Of a DNA stretch of 64,000 nt, positions 61,310-64,000 are shown one piece after another. Numbering within the stretch: position 1 is the first letter of the stretch; the number at the start of each line of letters is the position of its first letter. Under the pieces are notes generated by a model. The model was not told where the DNA came from, ran no database searches, and saw only the letters and a program-made list of their open reading frames with translations. The position numbers and the translations under genes were made by a program. The DNA comes from Pullulanibacillus camelliae. GTDB lineage: Bacteria > Bacillota > Bacilli > Bacillales > Sporolactobacillaceae. The stretch lies in assembly GCF_014642655.1 (NCBI RefSeq), contig NZ_BMIR01000006.1, positions 62,001-126,000 on the forward strand, written 5' to 3'.

Positions 61310-61339
61310 TCTTGAAAGCGTGGGAAAAGGAGGGCTTTC

Positions 61340-61600
61340 ATGGATCCCAAACATCCATTATTTGATCAAATAGAAAAGAAAACCAATGTCAAAAAAGAAG
61401 ATATTTTTGCTTTGGCCCAGTCTGTGGCTAACGCTGACTTTCGAGACGAAAAAACAGTCCGAGATATCGTGAAACGTGTCGCAAGATTGGCTAATGTCGA
61501 CGTCTCTAAAGAAAAAGAAGACAAGATTGTCAAAGCAGTAACAAGCAATAACATGCCTCTAAATATTTCTTCCTTAGCAAACATGTTTAATCAAAAGTAA
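61340..61600 (+). CDS. spoVIF: Stage VI sporulation protein F
   Basis: An 86-aa cytoplasmic protein that in B. subtilis supports coat assembly and resistance by stabilising GerE. The family pattern KKTNVKKEDIFALAQS, then NADFRDEKTVRDIVKRV and SKEKEDKIVKA, is clear. SD AAAAGGAGGG before ATG 61340. A mother-cell promoter and a terminator flank it, so it is a single-gene unit. Confidence 0.92.
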   Translation: MDPKHPLFDQIEKKTNVKKEDIFALAQSVANADFRDEKTVRDIVKRVARLANVDVSKEKEDKIVKAVTSNNMPLNISSLANMFNQK

Positions 61601-61705
61601 AACTAGGCCATCGTCATCTACAAGAAGATGTCTTATGGCATACGGTATAGTGTATACGCAAAAATATCCTAATGAAGGGCTGTTATTTTACGGAAGGTTT
61701 TAGTC

Positions 61706-61745
61706 ACTGACCGAAAGAGGGCAATTGCTTTCTTTCGGTTTTTAA
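61706..61745 (+). terminator. Terminator after spoVIF
   Basis: ACCGAAAGA and TCTTTCGGT pair across a 13-nt loop, followed by T5. Confidence 0.7.
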
Positions 61746-61847
61746 TTTTATTTTGAGACAGCATCACTTATTTGCAGTGGATGTGTGGGCCAGCAATCCA
61801 GCTTCGCTCGCTTTCCTCAGATATGACTTATAGAGGAGAGACAAGCT

Positions 61848-62112
61848 TCCGAATCCAGGGCCAAGCGCAACAAGTGGCGTGAGTAAGTGAACAAAAGTTC
61901 CCTTCACATTAACCAGTGACCAGGTCATTTTAAAAAAAGTGCCTCGCAAAATAACAAATAAAAGCCGAAGTGAACAAATAGAGAGCAAATCAGGGATGTC
62001 TGTCAGTTTCCCAATCAAGGACAAGTGTAACAAATGTGGTGTGAACAACTTAACAAAATGAGATTTAAAAAGAACAAAAGGGATGTCTGTTTTTGACAAA
62101 AGCTCTGTGTAA
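61848..62112 (-). repeat. Degenerate 21-bp tandem repeat block T3, inverted orientation
   Basis: On the + strand TAACAAA/TTCCGAA anchors recur at 61848, 61869, 61890, 61911, 61932 and 61953 with 21-bp spacing, then with the same 11-bp slip (61973 to 61984) seen in T1. It is the reverse complement of blocks T1 and T2. A 121-aa minus-strand ORF across it is not credible. Confidence 0.78.
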
Positions 62113-62204
62113 AATAATAAAGCATCCAACTCAAAACACTAGAAAGAAATGAATACTTGCTTTCTTGCTTGCCATAAAGCTTGGCATGCTATACTAGCTT
62201 TAGG

Positions 62205-62260
62205 AAAGTGGTGCGAAAGTGAAGCGCACATAAAATACTAGGGAGATTCGCACCAAATAA
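62205..62260 (+). other. Nested inverted repeats in a gene-free stretch, possible small RNA
   Basis: GGTGCGAA (62210) pairs with TTCGCACC (62247), and within it GTGCG (62211) can instead pair with CGCAC (62225). A TATACT -10-like string is at 62190. There is no ORF between 61.6 and 62.6 kb; an RNA is possible but unsupported beyond structure. Confidence 0.3.
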
Positions 62261-62311
62261 AAGGTCATTTCGCTCCTTGTATTTCCTTTTATTACATTTT
62301 ATTATAATTTA

Positions 62312-62416
62312 AATGTAATTTATTGGATTCCAAAGGGACTTTATGTGGTTATTTTGCTGGATTTCGCCCTTATTGCATAATATTGAGTCGCACTCTTGAT
62401 GAGTGCTGATTGGAAT
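62312..62416 (+). CRISPR. Degenerate orphan type I-C-like leader-repeat remnant
   Basis: The unit at 62387-62416 begins GTCGCACTCTTGATGAGTGC and ends TGATTGGAAT: the same 32-nt repeat as at 9823 with substitutions and a two-base loss. The upstream 70 bp share TTTATTGGATT, GGGACTTTAT and TTTTGCTGGATTTCGC with the sequence before the 9823 copy, except for an 18-bp insertion before the repeat. An AT-rich palindrome (TTACATTT, AAATGTAA) lies at about 62291-62320. No array or cas genes. Confidence 0.5.
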
Positions 62417-62613
62417 ACGGTAGCTTGACATAGAAAGCGAAAGGAACGTTCTTATTAGCCTGTTATGTGGCTTGAAGGTGTGACATGTGCTTTGGGAGGT
62501 CTTTAGCCGTGCAAAACCGCTCCGAACCATGGTATGCTGCTAATCTATAAAAATAGTGAAGTCGCTCACATTTTTATGTTAAAATAGCTTAGACAAACCA
62601 AGGAGGGGGTTGT

Positions 62614-62808
62614 ATGTCGGCAGGAATGGCTGGAATGTGGCTTTCCTTCGTAGCGATGGGCATGATGATTGTCGCAGCTCTGCTGATTCTTTTATCTAGA
62701 ACAAGATTAAAAGGGATTATTAGAGGATTCATTTCTGTAATTGCTTACATTCTGTTAGTGTTTGGTGCCTTGCTCATGATGCTTGTTGTCATGACATGGC
62801 CTGAGTAA
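62614..62808 (+). CDS. yphE: YphE family small membrane protein (DUF2768)
   Basis: A 64-aa protein with two membrane segments (about residues 5-27 and 36-60) separated by a basic turn (SRTRLKGIIRG). Size, pattern and location between gpsA and yphF match DUF2768/YphE. SD AAGGAGGGGG before ATG 62614. Function unknown. Confidence 0.85.
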   Translation: MSAGMAGMWLSFVAMGMMIVAALLILLSRTRLKGIIRGFISVIAYILLVFGALLMMLVVMTWPE

Positions 62809-62844
62809 ATCCTTGTGTGTAAGAATGATAGGATGTGTTATGCC

Positions 62845-63576
62845 ATGCCATATGTCAAACGCTTTTATTTATACATAATTCTTGGTGGGCTCTCACTGCT
62901 CTTTACAGGTTGTGCAAACCACAGCACGGATGAAGGGGCAAGGCGTGTCGCTTATAAGGCGCAAATCGCGGCCGTTCAGGACGCTATTGATTCTTATAAA
63001 AAGAAAACAGGTGTCCTTCCGATAAAGAATAGTACTGAAAGCACACCCATTTATAGAAAATATCGCATCGATTTTAATAAGCTCAAGGCTTATTTACCAA
63101 ATCCACCCTCCGATGCCTATGAAGAAGGTGGAGACTTTGAATATGTGTTAGTTGATCCTGAGACGCATCCAACAGTCAAAGTTATCGACATGGAATTGGT
63201 CAGCGAAGTTCAAGACTTGAATCAGCAAATTCAAATTTATTATGCGCATCACAAATTTGCTCCACTTAAGGACATACTAGCTGATGGACGTTACAGCATT
63301 GATTTTAAAGCATTGGGCTATAAGAACGCGCCGACGGTGATCAGTCCTTATAGCGGTAGGCACTTGAGCTTTTTTCTTGATGAACATGCAAAAGTTGAAA
63401 TTGATTATTTGCCTGATATTGAGGATGTGGTGAAAAAGTCCGGGAAGACCTATAAGGAAGGGGTGGATTTGCGGGCGCTTTTGGTTGACAAATACCCATA
63501 TGTCCCTATCTATTCTGTTCCTTATACCATGAAAAAAGGACAGGTTGAATTTTTAATTGAGGACAAGAAAAAATAA
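62845..63576 (+). CDS. yphF: YphF-like lipoprotein
   Basis: A 243-aa predicted lipoprotein. Signal sequence with lipobox LFTGC (Cys at about residue 23), then a hydrophilic domain with two similar units (IAAVQDAIDSYKKKTG and SEVQDLNQQIQIYYAHH). AGGATGTG fits ATG 62845; earlier in-frame GTG 62815 and ATG 62833 are poorly spaced. It precedes spoIVA as in B. subtilis; exact function is not known. Confidence 0.85.
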   Translation: MPYVKRFYLYIILGGLSLLFTGCANHSTDEGARRVAYKAQIAAVQDAIDSYKKKTGVLPIKNSTESTPIYRKYRIDFNKLKAYLPNPPSDAYEEGGDFEYVLVDPETHPTVKVIDMELVSEVQDLNQQIQIYYAHHKFAPLKDILADGRYSIDFKALGYKNAPTVISPYSGRHLSFFLDEHAKVEIDYLPDIEDVVKKSGKTYKEGVDLRALLVDKYPYVPIYSVPYTMKKGQVEFLIEDKKK

Positions 63577-63627
63577 ACAATGTTTTTTTAGTACAAGTTT
63601 CAAATGAAATAAAATAAATAGGCATGA

Positions 63628-63672
63628 TTTACCCTCTTTAACAATATTCTATATTGGGAGAGGGTTATTTTT
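63628..63672 (+). terminator. Terminator of yphF
   Basis: TACCCTCT and AGAGGGTTA pair across an AT-rich loop, followed by TTTTTG. Confidence 0.7.
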
Positions 63673-63716
63673 GTATTTTTTGAACTTATATTTTGTGATT
63701 TGCCAAACGAATTAGC

Positions 63717-63744
63717 ATATTTGATGGACAAAGTCATAGGTATA
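63717..63744 (+). promoter_or_regulatory. Sigma-E promoter of spoIVA
   Basis: GCATATT at 63717 is a full match to the sigma-E -35 (KMATATT). After 13 nt, CATAGGTA at 63737 matches CATA of the -10 only partly. spoIVA is sigma-E-dependent in B. subtilis. Confidence 0.5.
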
Positions 63745-63794
63745 TAATACGCGCATATGGCTTTTGATGATTAAGTTGATCGGGAGGGTTTAAA

Positions 63795-64000
63795 TTGGAA
63801 AGAGTCGATATTTTTAAGGATATCGCCGAGAGAACAGGAGGAGACATCTATTTAGGTGTCGTGGGGGCTGTTCGTACCGGAAAATCCACTTTTATTAAAA
63901 AATTTATGGAGCTAGTTGTTCTCCCCAATATTGAGGATGATGCTGAAAGGGCGAGGGCTCAGGATGAGCTGCCACAAAGTGGAGCGGGCCGCCAAATCAT
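63795..64000 (+). CDS. spoIVA: Stage IV sporulation protein A, 3' truncated by window edge
   Basis: The first 68 residues of SpoIVA, the cytoskeletal ATPase that forms the coat basement layer around the forespore. The start MERVDIFKDIAERTGGDIYL and the Walker A loop GAVRTGKST match B. subtilis SpoIVA almost exactly, followed by FMELVVLPNI and AQDELPQSG. TTG 63795 lies after CGGGAGGG. The rest lies beyond the window. Confidence 0.96.
   Translation, partial: MERVDIFKDIAERTGGDIYLGVVGAVRTGKSTFIKKFMELVVLPNIEDDAERARAQDELPQSGAGRQI

Noticed and set aside
61764-62129. Minus-strand ORF of 121 aa near spoVIF
   Set aside because: It reads block T3 in reverse, has no SD and no recognisable domain.

Overview
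The window is a chromosomal segment from an endospore-forming Firmicute of the order Bacillales (Bacillaceae / Sporolactobacillaceae type). The evidence is the near-syntenic run of Bacillus subtilis-like loci: dacF-spoIIA-sigF, the spoVA operon, lysA, ribT-scpAB, dacB-spmAB-rluB, resABCDE, ypbB-recS-ypbD, ypbF, ypbGH, gudB, ypdA-prsW-sleB-ypeB, ypfAB-cmk-plsC-rpsA, der-plsY-gpsA, yphEF and spoIVA. Nearly all genes are on the + strand. The exceptions are an intracellular subtilisin, the cotJABC operon and one decayed transposase. I cannot name the species.

Layout. 1-9.6 kb is an accessory sugar-catabolism cluster: a truncated ROK repressor, a two-permease plus lipoprotein ABC importer, two TIM-barrel isomerases/epimerases, two Gfo/Idh/MocA dehydrogenases and a large acetyltransferase. 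9.6-13.2 kb holds an orphan type I-C-like CRISPR leader-repeat, a probable MifM-like arrest peptide controlling a YidC2 insertase, an SASP, a frameshifted VOC gene and an intracellular serine protease. 13.4-22.3 kb is the forespore programme (dacF, spoIIAA, spoIIAB, sigF, then spoVAA-AF). 22.5-26.4 kb carries lysA, a stand-alone ribT, a small Sm-like ORF and scpAB. 26.4-28.9 kb is a gene-poor repeat field with an IS1380-type transposase relic. 28.9-38.3 kb carries dacB-spmAB, rluB and the complete cytochrome c biogenesis / redox-regulation operon resABCDE. 38.4-52.9 kb carries ypbB-recS-ypbD and neighbours, cotJ, a CBS protein, the phosphoesterase, YpbH, glutamate dehydrogenase, bacillithiol disulfide reductase, PrsW and the SleB/YpeB germination pair. 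53.8-64 kb carries the c-di-GMP receptor, cmk, plsC, ribosomal S1, der-plsY-gpsA, spoVIF, yphEF and the start of spoIVA.

The genes combine into three themes: sporulation and germination with matching sigma-H, sigma-G, sigma-E and sigma-K-like promoters; envelope and respiration maintenance; and housekeeping GTPase, phospholipid and chromosome-condensation functions.

The least ordinary material lies between genes. Two dispersed repeat families (called A and C here) repeatedly begin immediately after terminator T-tracts. Three blocks of a degenerate 21-bp tandem repeat are anchored on TTTGTTA. Two orphan CRISPR leader-repeat remnants lie 52 kb apart. A stem-loop sequesters the yidC2 Shine-Dalgarno and overlaps the end of a MifM-like ORF. 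All functional statements are from reading the sequence and from recalled family knowledge; no database search was run.
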